This document shows, piece after piece, positions 43,675 through 52,775 of a stretch of 64,000 nucleotides of DNA. The first letter of the stretch is position 1. Every line of letters begins with the position of its first letter. The position numbers and the translations under genes were made by a program. Below the pieces are notes generated by a model, which saw only the letters and a program-made list of their open reading frames with translations, ran no database searches and was not told the origin of the DNA. The DNA comes from Acidobacteria bacterium Ga0077534 (GTDB lineage Bacteria; Acidobacteriota; Blastocatellia; Pyrinomonadales; Pyrinomonadaceae). Location of the stretch: assembly GCA_001464455.1 (NCBI GenBank), contig LNEI01000012.1:62001-126000 (forward strand). The letters run 5' to 3'.

Positions 43675-45501
43675 ATGACCAAACTGCGAATAGCAGCGCT
43701 GCAGCTTCTATTGTTGCTCATCTCGATGCCGGCTTTCGGCATCGAGAAGGGATTGATACAGAGCGGGAATGGCAGTCTCGTCGAGGTGGTCGAGAGGGTC
43801 AGTGATGATCTGCTTCCGCGTGACTCTGATCGCTTTCGCGTTCCGACGCCGGGGCAGATCAAGGCATGGAAATTTATCGTCGAAAGCATCTATGCCGGAA
43901 AGCCTGAAGACGCTGCTCAGATGATAAAGCAGCTCTCTTTCCCCTACGAGCTAAAGCGCTTCACCGAAAAGTCTAACGGGCGTGAATATTTTCTTCTTAC
44001 TGAAAGAGCACCCTTTCAGTCAGGGTGGGGAGCCTATGTCTTCGACCCCAAAGCGTCAAACCCTCTGGTGATACAGGCCCCGCATCCGAAGTTTGACTCA
44101 AAAACCGAGCATCAGGCGATCGATGCGTTTCTGCAAACTGGAGCCTCTGCCTTTATGCTCGCCGGAGCTCATCGGCGTGCCAATAAATTATCGTCGCCGT
44201 GCACTCAGCCGACGTCGGGTGACGACGCAGCGACATATCCGGTTTCCGATGTTGCTCACGCGGTCGATACGCCTTTTCACGCCGTGCATGAAGCTCTCAT
44301 CAAGGCTCGGCCGGGAATGGTCGCGGTCCAGCTCCATGGGATGGGTGAACGCGAAAACTGCCCGAATGTGTTCATTAGTACAGGTACCGCGACCGTGACT
44401 ACGAACTCGAAGAAGTTAAATGGCTGTCTCGCGAAGAATGGAGTAGAGTCTTCGGTCTTCGACGGTTCGAAAAGCTGCCCGCTGATCGCGCTCAGCAACG
44501 TCCAGGGCCGCTTTTCAAACGGCGAGACCAAGGATCCCTGCAGGATGGCAGCTAGAATATCTCCTGAGCCCGGAACGTTCATTCACATTGAGCAGGAACC
44601 TTCGATTCGCAAAGACCGTGCTTCCTGGCAGCCAGTGATCGAAGGCCTTAAGTGTGCTTTTCCGGTCTCAAATGCTGGATCAGCAGTTGCTTCATCGACG
44701 CAGGAAACGCCGCAATCGTATGCGTTCAAGTCCGGCGAGAACCCGGCCGTAACTGTGTTTTATCATCTTCCGCCCAAGGTCAACGAAAAGACCAAGGTCG
44801 TGTTGGTCCTCGCCGGAAGGCAGCGTAACGCTGACGAATATCTGGCTTCCTGGACAGATTGGGCAACCAAGAACAACTACGTAGTTCTGTCGCCGCGATT
44901 TGCCGAAGCCGACTGGCCTGAGCCGCTGGGCTACAACTTTGGCAATATTGCTTCCGGCCGAGAGGCCAACAACACTCCGAATCCGAAGTCTAAATGGGCA
45001 TTTACCGTCGTCGAGGAGATGTTTGAGGATGCTAGAAAGCGGTTTTCCGTCAAGGCTGATAAGTACGTTCTATTTGGACACTCGGCGGGCGGCCAGTTCG
45101 TTCACCGTTTCATGCTTTTCATGCCGGAGAACAAAGTCACTTTGGCAATAGCTGCCAATCCCGGCTTTTACACGTTGCCGGACAGGGATGCGGTTTTTCC
45201 GTACGGCCTTAAGCGTTCGCCGGTACCGATCGGTGAAAAGGATCTAAAAGAATGGGCACGCCGCAATCTGGTGATAATGCGCGGAACCGCCGACGTTCAG
45301 CGGACGGAAAATTTAAGACAAACGCCAGAGGCGGACGCTCAGGGTAAGAATCGATTCGAGCGTGCCGGGTACATGTTTGTCCGCATAAATCGGCTCGATC
45401 CGGGCACCAAGTGGCGCCTTTTCGACGTCCCCGGCATCGCTCACGACCAAAAAGGTATGGCGGCGGCGGCGCAGAGATTTCTTAGCTCGGAATTTAAGTA
45501 G
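43675..45501 (+). CDS. secreted two-domain protein with C-terminal alpha/beta hydrolase
   Basis: About 608 aa with a signal peptide (MTKLRIAALQLLLLLISMP). The region ~95-330 contains VIQAPHPKFDSKTEHQAIDA, FMLAGAHRRAN and VAVQLHGMGE; these His-rich blocks look enzyme-like but I cannot name the family. The region ~350-608 is an alpha/beta hydrolase: nucleophile GHSAGG (Ser near 468), acid in RGTADVQRT and His in GIAHDQKG, close to PHB-depolymerase or feruloyl-esterase types. It starts just after the TonB-dependent receptor stop, so the two are probably co-expressed and the enzyme may process what the receptor imports. Confidence 0.72.
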   Translation: MTKLRIAALQLLLLLISMPAFGIEKGLIQSGNGSLVEVVERVSDDLLPRDSDRFRVPTPGQIKAWKFIVESIYAGKPEDAAQMIKQLSFPYELKRFTEKSNGREYFLLTERAPFQSGWGAYVFDPKASNPLVIQAPHPKFDSKTEHQAIDAFLQTGASAFMLAGAHRRANKLSSPCTQPTSGDDAATYPVSDVAHAVDTPFHAVHEALIKARPGMVAVQLHGMGERENCPNVFISTGTATVTTNSKKLNGCLAKNGVESSVFDGSKSCPLIALSNVQGRFSNGETKDPCRMAARISPEPGTFIHIEQEPSIRKDRASWQPVIEGLKCAFPVSNAGSAVASSTQETPQSYAFKSGENPAVTVFYHLPPKVNEKTKVVLVLAGRQRNADEYLASWTDWATKNNYVVLSPRFAEADWPEPLGYNFGNIASGREANNTPNPKSKWAFTVVEEMFEDARKRFSVKADKYVLFGHSAGGQFVHRFMLFMPENKVTLAIAANPGFYTLPDRDAVFPYGLKRSPVPIGEKDLKEWARRNLVIMRGTADVQRTENLRQTPEADAQGKNRFERAGYMFVRINRLDPGTKWRLFDVPGIAHDQKGMAAAAQRFLSSEFK

Positions 45502-45507
45502 GGCAGC

Positions 45508-45828
45508 CTAATACTTCGGCACGCCGGGATCGATCTCGTTGGACCACGCGGTTATACCGCCAACGAGATTTGAAAGCTTGCCTTTGTAGCCTGACCTTTC
45601 TAAATACTCGATCGCCCGAGCGCTTCGTCCGCCCATTTTGCAATGAACTACGGTCTCTCGCGATTCGTCGATCTCGCCGCTACGCGCAGGTATCTCTCCT
45701 AGCGGGATCAGTTTCGCCCCGGCGATGCTTGCAAACGCGTATTCATCCGGTTGGCGTACGTCGATCAACTGGATGTCGTCCCCGGCATCTAGCCGAGCCT
45801 TTAATTCTGACACTGTAATTTCCTGCAT
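45508..45828 (-). CDS. rhodanese-like domain protein
   Basis: A single-domain rhodanese of 106 aa. It opens with QLIDVRQPDEYAFASIAGAKLIPLGEIP, and the active-site loop is CKMGGRSA with Cys63 as persulfide carrier. Cytoplasmic. It should transfer sulfane sulfur, as in the GlpE/MoeB-associated type. It is convergent with the hydrolase gene, seven bases apart. Confidence 0.9.
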   Translation of the reverse strand: MQEITVSELKARLDAGDDIQLIDVRQPDEYAFASIAGAKLIPLGEIPARSGEIDESRETVVHCKMGGRSARAIEYLERSGYKGKLSNLVGGITAWSNEIDPGVPKY

Positions 45829-45994
45829 AAATTAGCAAAATAGCAAATCAAAACTTATCATCATTTGCCGGATTTTCGTAGCGGTCTAAGGCCGGAAATC
45901 GTATGCGCGCGTACATTTGCGTTTACAAATCTTTGCATACAGATGCGGTAAACCTGCGAAGAACTATTGTAGACTACGAAAGTCAGGCTGTTTT

Positions 45995-47290
45995 ATGTCG
46001 AAAGAAATTGCGTTAGCCCTTGTCTGTTTTGCCTTGCTGTTCAACTCCTCGTGCGGGTCGTCGTCTGCTGATTCTAACCGGCCGGCAAATGCCAATTCGG
46101 ACTCAACAAATGCCCAAGCGGTCACGGTGACCTCGGGGAAAACCGAATCGCGCGACATTGCAGCGGTCATTCAGGCCACCGGAACTGTTTCCGCGGATGA
46201 GACATCGAATGTCGCTCCAAAGACAGCCGGCAAGATCGCGGATCTTTCGATCAATGTCGGGCAGTTCATTTCAGGCGGGGCGGTCATTGCCCGCATCGAG
46301 GACCGTGATGCTCGGCTTCAGCTTGCCTCGGCGCAGGCCAGCTTAAATCGAGCCCGTGTGTCGGTGCGACAGGCTGAGGCACGTCTTGGACTTGGGCCGA
46401 ATGGAAATTTCAGTGCGTCTGCGATTCCTGAGGTTCGGGCCGCTAACGCGAATTACGAACAGACTCTGGCCGAACTGAAACAGGCCGAGGCGAATGAGAA
46501 ACGCTATCGAGAACTCGTCGAAACCGGCGACGTCGCGATGGTCGCATACGAAACTTTCAGAACCCAGCGAGACACGGCGAGAACGCGAGCAAACGCCGCT
46601 CGCGAGCAGTTGGACGTTGCTATAAACGCGGCACGCCAAAACAATCAGGCGATCGCCGCTGCGAAGGCTGACGTCGAATCGGCTCAAACGCAGGTCAATG
46701 AGGCTCAGCAGGCGATCGCCGATACGGTCATCCGTGCCCCTTTTTCGGGTTTTGTGAGCAATCGTCCGGTGGCTGTTGGTGAGTATGTATCGTCCGCCTC
46801 GATCGTTGCGACGATCCTGAGGACAAATCCGATCAAGGTAGATATCCAGGTGGCCGAGGCTGACCTGCCTTTTGTCTCGCTCGGCCGAGGGGTTTCGGCT
46901 CAGATCGATGCTTACAAGGACCGTCGCTTTGCCGGCACTGTGACAGCCGTTAACCCGGCAGTCGATACGACATCCCGATCGGCCATCGTCGAGGCTTCGA
47001 TCGAGAATGGCGATAATGCTCTCCGTCCAGGAATGTTCGCGACCGTCCAGATCAATCGCGAAGGAGGCGGAAAAGGTATTTTCATCCCCAAAGCAGCTAT
47101 CTATAATCATCAGCCGACCCAGTCTTACAGAGCGTTCGTTTTAGTTGACGGCATCGCCAAATTAAAGGTATTGCAGCTAGGGAAGGAAGAAGGAGAGTGG
47201 ATGCAGATTCTCGACGGTGTAAATGCCGACGAGACCGTCGCCACCAGCAATCTCGATCAGTTATTCGAAGGTGCCCGCGTTGTGTACTAA
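45995..47290 (+). CDS. RND efflux periplasmic adaptor (membrane fusion protein), lipoprotein
   Basis: About 431 aa. ATG 45995 gives a lipoprotein signal with lipidation at Cys20 (LLFNSSC); the longer frame from 45917 does not. Order of parts: Ala/Ser/Asn-rich linker, lipoyl/barrel-sandwich half (VAPKTAGKIADLSINVGQFI), a long alpha-helical hairpin (about 105-235; QAEARLG..., DVESAQTQVNEAQQAIAD), second lipoyl half (VIRAPFSGFVSNRPVAVGEYV), beta-barrel and membrane-proximal domain. It links the inner-membrane RND pump encoded downstream to TolC. The operon is interrupted by the S23-type gene. Confidence 0.9.
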   Translation: MSKEIALALVCFALLFNSSCGSSSADSNRPANANSDSTNAQAVTVTSGKTESRDIAAVIQATGTVSADETSNVAPKTAGKIADLSINVGQFISGGAVIARIEDRDARLQLASAQASLNRARVSVRQAEARLGLGPNGNFSASAIPEVRAANANYEQTLAELKQAEANEKRYRELVETGDVAMVAYETFRTQRDTARTRANAAREQLDVAINAARQNNQAIAAAKADVESAQTQVNEAQQAIADTVIRAPFSGFVSNRPVAVGEYVSSASIVATILRTNPIKVDIQVAEADLPFVSLGRGVSAQIDAYKDRRFAGTVTAVNPAVDTTSRSAIVEASIENGDNALRPGMFATVQINREGGGKGIFIPKAAIYNHQPTQSYRAFVLVDGIAKLKVLQLGKEEGEWMQILDGVNADETVATSNLDQLFEGARVVY

Positions 47291-47311
47291 GAGCCCCAAG
47301 TCCCAGGCCCC

Positions 47312-47826
47312 AATAGTCCCAAGTTATGGGAGTCTAGTGGGCTGGATATTTATAGGAGGAGGATGTTTTGAATGAGTATTAAGCGATTTGAGGACTTGGA
47401 GGCTTGGAAGATAGCTCGGGATTTAACGAACAATGTTTACTCGCTGACCCGAAACGAACGCTTTGCTCGCGATTTCGGCCTAAAGGACCAGATATGCCGA
47501 GCATCCGTATCGGTAATGTCCAATGTCGCCGAAGGGTTTGAGCGCGATGGCGACAAGGAATTTATCAATTTTTTGTCGATCGCGAAAGCATCGGCGGGTG
47601 AGACCCGATCGCTACTTTATGTAGCATTAGATCAAGACTACATCTCGGATGTCGAGTTCAACTCCGCCTACTCAAAGGCTATTGAGAACAGTCGGGTTAT
47701 TTCGGGATTGTCTAGTTATCTTAAGAAGTCAGAGATGCGAGGGCGGAAGTTTCGTTAGTGCTTTGGTGATTGATCGAGACATGGCTTAAGACTTGAGACG
47801 TGGGACTCGTGGGACTTGGGACTATT
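47312..47826. mobile_element. S23-gene element bounded by 13-bp inverted repeats
   Basis: aatagtcccaagt (47312-47324) and its exact reverse complement acttgggactatt (47814-47826) bracket the four-helix-bundle gene. Further gtccca/tgggac words lie just inside or outside both ends. The unit is about 515 bp and separates the adaptor gene from its pump gene. No transposase is encoded, so mobility would have to be supplied in trans; this is inference. Confidence 0.5.
47372..47758 (+). CDS. four-helix bundle protein (S23 / rRNA intervening-sequence type)
   Basis: A 128-aa protein of the S23 family: FEDLEAWKIARDLTNNVYSL, FGLKDQICRASVSVMSNVAEG and FLSIAKASAGETRSLLYVAL are its three diagnostic helices, and the last helix holds LSSYLKKS. 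The family was first seen inside 23S rRNA intervening sequences, but most copies are free-standing like this one and of unknown role. It has a strong ggaggagga leader at about 47354-47363. It lies between two parts of an efflux operon, inside a small inverted-repeat-bounded unit, and does not look like a functional part of the pump. Confidence 0.88.
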   Translation: MSIKRFEDLEAWKIARDLTNNVYSLTRNERFARDFGLKDQICRASVSVMSNVAEGFERDGDKEFINFLSIAKASAGETRSLLYVALDQDYISDVEFNSAYSKAIENSRVISGLSSYLKKSEMRGRKFR

Positions 47827-47831
47827 AAAAT

Positions 47832-50800
47832 ATGCAGTGGTTAGCCGAAGTTTGTGTTCATAGGCCCGTTTTTGCTACGGTGATCGTCCTTTTTATGACG
47901 GTTGTCGGCGGGTTTAGTTTTTTTACACTTGGCGTTGACCGTTTTCCGAAGATCGACCTGCCGACGATCTCAGTGCGAACGGGAAATCCCGGCGCGGCGC
48001 CGGAAGAGATCGAGACGGAGATCACCGACATCATCGAAGGGGCGCTTAACACGGTTCCGGGTGTCGAAGAGATGCGTTCGTCCTCTTCGCGTGGCAGTTC
48101 CAACGTAACCCTTACCTTTAATCTGGAAAAAGATCCCGATGTCGCTTTCCAGGAAGTACAGCAGAAGCTAAGTTCTGTCGCCAACAATTTGCCCGAAACA
48201 GCCGATCCGCCGGTCGCACAGAAGGCGGATCCTGATTCGCAGCCGATCCTGATGTACACGATCAGTGCTCCGCGAGACGTGGTCGAATTGTCCGAACAGG
48301 TTGAGCTTCTTGTTCAAAAACGTATCGAAAGTGCCGACGGTGTCGCTGAGGTTTTCATGTGGGGATCGCGCACGCCCCAGATACGGGTCAGCGTAAACCC
48401 CGACCGCTTGCGTGCTTATAATCTTGCGGTTACTGAAGTTACCGCGGCCATTCGTGCTCAGAATCAGGAAGTTCCCGGCGGCAATATCATCGAAGGTCAG
48501 CGTACGCTCGGCGTCAGGACCATGAGTAAGCTGACGCGGGTCGAAGATTTTAATGAGATCGTTATCGCTACGCGAAACGGTTTTCCGATCAAGATCAAAG
48601 ATATTGGTAATGTCTCGAAAACGGGCGGCGAGCCTTCGTCAGCGGCCTCCCTCGACGGAGTGACATCGGTTTCGGTCGGGGTTAGAAAGCAGGCCGGTGC
48701 AAACACGATCGCGGTCATCAATAATGTAAAGTCGCGAATGGCGACGATCATTCCGAACCTCCCGGCGGATATGAAGGTCGCTGTTATTCGCGATCAATCT
48801 GAGTTCATTCAAAACTCGCTCACGGCGATCGAGGAACATCTCGTCCTCGGCGGACTTTTTGCGGCCATCATTGTTTTCCTTTTTCTTTGGAACTTCCGCT
48901 CAACGATCATCGCGGCTCTTGCGATCCCTATCTCGATCATCGCGGCCTTCGCGGCTATTGCGGCATTTGGCTATTCGCTGAACCAAATGACGATGCTCGC
49001 CTTGACGCTAATGGTAGGCATCGTGATCGATGACGCCATCGTCGTGCTCGAAAACATTTATCGTTTTGTCGAAGAGAAGGGAATGGACCCTTATCAGGCG
49101 GCGATCGAGGGAACGCGCGAGATCGGGCTGCCGGTTTTGGCGACCACTCTCTCTCTGCTTGCGGTATTTATCCCGGTCGGTTTCATGACCGGGATCGTCG
49201 GCCGCTTTATGTCTTCGTTCGGCCTAACGTCAGCGGCGGCGATCGGAGTTTCGCTGATCGTCTCCTTCACGCTTACGCCGATGCTTGCGGCCCGCTGGAT
49301 CAAGAGGCGGCCCGAGCCCGAGGTCATAGAGAAGCGAGACGAGGAAACTGGTGAACTCATAGAGACGGCGGTCGAATCTCACTCACATGATTCAAAGAAC
49401 GGATGGTTCTACAGCAAGGTCGATGGCGGCTACACATGGCTTTTGCGGCTCGCGATGCGTTTTCGATGGGCCGTCGTAGCTATTTGTATCCTGACCGTCG
49501 CGTCGATCGTTCCGCTCTACCAATTTGTCGGCATGGCGTTCCTTCCCGACGAGGATGAATCGCTCTACCAAGTCAATCTCCGAGGCCCGCAGGGAACATC
49601 GCTCTCGGCTACGCAATCGATACTCGACCGCATTGCCAGAGATATTCGTGCCGAGGTGCCGGGCGTCAAGAATACGCTCGTACTCGCCGGATTCGGCCGT
49701 GGTTCCGGGTCGAACAACGGATTTATTAACGTAGCTCTGGTTCCGGTATCCGAGCGAGAGAAATCGCAGGCCGATCTTATAAATCAAACTCGTGCCATCG
49801 CCCGTAAGTATTCTTCGAAAGATTACCAGGTAACCGTTTCGGCATCTTCCTCGATCGGTAACAGTCTCGGTCTCGGCCGCGGCGGCTCAGGGGTCGGTTA
49901 TTACATCGCTGGCCCTGACATGGCGAAACTTACGGAATACGCCAACGCAATGGTCGAGCGAATGAAGCAAGACCCTGTTTACCGTGATCCCGACACGTCG
50001 ATCGAGGTCGGAAATCCTGAGATCCGTGTTGTTATCGACAGGACCCGGGCGGCCGATATGGGCGTACGGGCGGGCGACGTGGCACAGGCGTTGAACATTC
50101 TATCGGCGGGCCAGATAACCTCGACGTTCAGCGAAGGGTCAAAACAGTACGACGTTGTCGTTCGAGCAGAAGAGCAGTATCGGCGTGACCGCAGCAATTT
50201 CAAATTCTTTACCGTCGCATCTTCAAATGGCGGACTGGTCGATCTCGAGCGTGTCGTTAAGATCGATGAAGGCATGGCCCCATCCTCGATCAACCGGCTA
50301 AATCGTCTGCGTCAGGTCACTGTCTCGGCCGGGCTGCCGCCTAATGCTTCGGAATCGGATGCGGTAGCGAAGATGCAGCAGTTTGCCAAGGATCTGAATA
50401 TGCCGGCTGAGTATATGACCGGCGTGACCGGCCAATCGAAAGAACTGCAGAAGGCGTACGAAGCATTTATGTATGCGTTCTTGCTTTCCTTTGTCTTCAT
50501 GTACCTGATCCTTGCCGCCCAGTTCGAGTCGTTCATTCACCCGGTTACGATCCTTATCACGCTGCCGCTTTCGGTGCCGTTCGCATTGCTCTCGACGGCG
50601 ATGGCCGGACAGACGCTGAACATGTTCTCGGCACTCGGTATCTTGCTGCTGTTCGGGATCGTAAAGAAAAACGCGATCTTGCAGATAGATCACACAAATA
50701 CGCTTCGGGCGAAGGGGATGAATCGCTACGACGCGATCATTCAAGCCAATCGCGACCGCTTGCGTCCGATCCTGATGACGACGCTCGCACTCGTGGCGGG

Positions 50801-51059
50801 AATGATCCCGTTAACACTTGGAACCGGAGCAGGCGCCGCAACAAACAAATCTATCGGCATTTTGGTCGTTGGCGGCCAGTCGATGTGCTTGATCCTTACG
50901 CTCCTTGCAGTGCCGGTGTTTTACTCGATATTTGACGATGCTCAGGAATCTACGCTGTGGAAGAGAATGTCCGGTGGCATCCGTAGTATTTTTGCCTCAT
51001 TTAGGCGATCCAAACGATCCGGTACCGAAACTACGGGCGGAAGTGAGGCCGTTGGTTAG
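47832..51059 (+). CDS. RND efflux pump permease, HAE1/AcrB family
   Basis: A 1075-aa inner-membrane proton-driven exporter. It starts with the typical first helix and porter segment (PVFATVIVLFMTVVGGFSFF; VDRFPKIDLPTISV). The TM4 motif GIVIDDAIVVLENIYRF carries the conserved proton-relay Asp pair, and the second half has GILLLFGIVKKNAILQID and FLPDEDESLYQVNLRGPQGTSL. Two large periplasmic loops are present, as in AcrB. Length fits the family (about 1030-1070). A His/acid-rich cytoplasmic insert follows residue ~495. The gene follows the S23-type unit and precedes tolC. Substrate range cannot be read. Confidence 0.94.
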   Translation: MQWLAEVCVHRPVFATVIVLFMTVVGGFSFFTLGVDRFPKIDLPTISVRTGNPGAAPEEIETEITDIIEGALNTVPGVEEMRSSSSRGSSNVTLTFNLEKDPDVAFQEVQQKLSSVANNLPETADPPVAQKADPDSQPILMYTISAPRDVVELSEQVELLVQKRIESADGVAEVFMWGSRTPQIRVSVNPDRLRAYNLAVTEVTAAIRAQNQEVPGGNIIEGQRTLGVRTMSKLTRVEDFNEIVIATRNGFPIKIKDIGNVSKTGGEPSSAASLDGVTSVSVGVRKQAGANTIAVINNVKSRMATIIPNLPADMKVAVIRDQSEFIQNSLTAIEEHLVLGGLFAAIIVFLFLWNFRSTIIAALAIPISIIAAFAAIAAFGYSLNQMTMLALTLMVGIVIDDAIVVLENIYRFVEEKGMDPYQAAIEGTREIGLPVLATTLSLLAVFIPVGFMTGIVGRFMSSFGLTSAAAIGVSLIVSFTLTPMLAARWIKRRPEPEVIEKRDEETGELIETAVESHSHDSKNGWFYSKVDGGYTWLLRLAMRFRWAVVAICILTVASIVPLYQFVGMAFLPDEDESLYQVNLRGPQGTSLSATQSILDRIARDIRAEVPGVKNTLVLAGFGRGSGSNNGFINVALVPVSEREKSQADLINQTRAIARKYSSKDYQVTVSASSSIGNSLGLGRGGSGVGYYIAGPDMAKLTEYANAMVERMKQDPVYRDPDTSIEVGNPEIRVVIDRTRAADMGVRAGDVAQALNILSAGQITSTFSEGSKQYDVVVRAEEQYRRDRSNFKFFTVASSNGGLVDLERVVKIDEGMAPSSINRLNRLRQVTVSAGLPPNASESDAVAKMQQFAKDLNMPAEYMTGVTGQSKELQKAYEAFMYAFLLSFVFMYLILAAQFESFIHPVTILITLPLSVPFALLSTAMAGQTLNMFSALGILLLFGIVKKNAILQIDHTNTLRAKGMNRYDAIIQANRDRLRPILMTTLALVAGMIPLTLGTGAGAATNKSIGILVVGGQSMCLILTLLAVPVFYSIFDDAQESTLWKRMSGGIRSIFASFRRSKRSGTETTGGSEAVG

Positions 51060-51066
51060 ATTGCAG

Positions 51067-52767
51067 ATGTTTTTGTTTTTTAGCAGATTAAGGTTGAGTT
51101 GCGCCCTTCGGGCGGGAATACTTTGCGCGTTTTCGCTGATTTCTATATCGACGGTTTTCACCCAAACGCCGACACCTGGCCCCACGGCTACGCCAGTAGA
51201 TCCCATGCCTGTACAACCGGCGGTTCCTTCTACCGCTCGCCCGATGCCTAGTGGCGAACGCGTCGGGGTCTCAGTCGATGATCAGCTTCCGCTTACCCTC
51301 GATCAGGCGATCGAGATGGCGCTCAAGAACAATAACAACATTGACGCCTCGCGAAATGATGCCCAGATAAGCGACATAAGCCTGGACGGAGCCCGTGGAG
51401 CGTATGATCCGCTGCTGATCTCAGAGAGTTATTATGAGCGGCTAACGACCCCGACTGCTTCGCTGATCGGCGGTGCGGTCAACGGTTCGGTCACGCAAAC
51501 CCGCTGGTTTGGTTCGGGAGGCGTTACCGGCCTATCGCCCTACGCCGGCGGAAACTACGCGGCGGTATTCAACTCTTCGAGAACAACGACCAGCAATACG
51601 AACTCGTTCCTGAACCCTCAGTTTCCGTCGTCTCTGGTTCTCTCGTACACGCAGCCGCTTTGGAGAAACCGTCGGATCGACAGTACCAGACGCTCGATCG
51701 AGATCGCCAAGAAGAACATAAATATCTCGGATTCTCAACTCCGGCTGCAGGCTATCGGGGTTGTGAATAGTGTCGAGCAGGCTTACTGGGATCTGGTTTT
51801 TGCTTTACGCAATCAGCAGGTGCAGGTTGAAAACCTCAGGCAGGCGAAGGAGCAGTTTGACAGCAATCGGCGGCAGGTCGAGCGTGGTGTTCTCGCACCG
51901 ATCGAACTGGTGGCTGCGAATGCTCAGATATCGACTTTCGAACAGGATGTCTTTCAGGGGCAAGAGGCCATAACGCGGGCTGAGAATACCCTGAAAACAT
52001 TGCTGCTGCCCGATCGAACCGCAGCCGAATGGTCGAGAGCCTTGATGCCGGTCACTCCGATAGGCCTCAACGTACCGCAGATCGGGCTTGAGATAGCGGT
52101 TAACGAAGCTCTCAAGAACCGTCCTGAGATCGCCCAGCTGCAAACAGTCGCAGAAATAAATTCCATTGATCAGGATTTCTTCCGGAACCAAACCAAACCG
52201 CAGATCGATCTCGTAGGCTCGTATACCCTGCAGGGGTTGGCGGGTACGGAAACGCCTGCTGCCATTAACCCGGCAACCGGACTCAGTCGAGTACCGCCAA
52301 ATCTCGTCGGAGGGTACTTTTCCTCTCTCGGCAATCTCGCGGCCGTTGATTATCCGTCGTTTCGAGTCGGTGTTACGGTCTCGCTACCTTGGGGGAACCG
52401 GATCGCGAAGGCGAATCTCGCCCGATCACAGGTCGAGTCAAACAGGATCGCGAATGATCGGGCTCAGATCGAGCAGATCATCGTCGCTGAAGTTCGAAAT
52501 GCCCTTCAGGCACTCCGATCCGCCGAATCGCGATTGGCGTCTGCCACCGATGCCAGAGTCGCAGACGAAGAGTTGTACGCAAGCGAACAGCGTCAATTCC
52601 GTGCCGGAACGTCCACTTTTTACCTTGTCCTCCAGCGACAGACCGATCTCGCCCTTTCTCGTGCTCGCGAGCTGCAGGCAAGAACGGACCTCAACAAGGC
52701 GATCTCCGAATTCCAAAGGTCCATCGGAAATACGCTCGGTGCGAACAGCGTTACGGTTTCGAAGTAA
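51067..52767 (+). CDS. TolC family outer-membrane efflux protein
   Basis: About 566 aa. The frame extends upstream into the pump gene, but ATG 51067 is preferred: it lies eight bases after the pump's stop and gives a signal peptide (LRAGILCAFSLISISTVF) followed by a Thr/Pro-rich linker. The mature protein has the two TolC structural repeats, with LTLDQAIEMALKNNNNIDAS at the first helix and LEIAVNEALKNRPEIAQLQT at the second, and paired long helices (ELQARTDLNKAISEFQRSIG). It forms the exit duct of the tripartite pump with the two upstream gene products. Confidence 0.88.
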   Translation: MFLFFSRLRLSCALRAGILCAFSLISISTVFTQTPTPGPTATPVDPMPVQPAVPSTARPMPSGERVGVSVDDQLPLTLDQAIEMALKNNNNIDASRNDAQISDISLDGARGAYDPLLISESYYERLTTPTASLIGGAVNGSVTQTRWFGSGGVTGLSPYAGGNYAAVFNSSRTTTSNTNSFLNPQFPSSLVLSYTQPLWRNRRIDSTRRSIEIAKKNINISDSQLRLQAIGVVNSVEQAYWDLVFALRNQQVQVENLRQAKEQFDSNRRQVERGVLAPIELVAANAQISTFEQDVFQGQEAITRAENTLKTLLLPDRTAAEWSRALMPVTPIGLNVPQIGLEIAVNEALKNRPEIAQLQTVAEINSIDQDFFRNQTKPQIDLVGSYTLQGLAGTETPAAINPATGLSRVPPNLVGGYFSSLGNLAAVDYPSFRVGVTVSLPWGNRIAKANLARSQVESNRIANDRAQIEQIIVAEVRNALQALRSAESRLASATDARVADEELYASEQRQFRAGTSTFYLVLQRQTDLALSRARELQARTDLNKAISEFQRSIGNTLGANSVTVSK

Positions 52768-52775
52768 GCAGCGAG

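Noticed and set aside
46343-47110. A 255-codon minus-strand frame inside the RND adaptor gene
   Set aside because: It is the antisense shadow of a well-supported adaptor; its translation is Arg/Ser-rich and has no domain.
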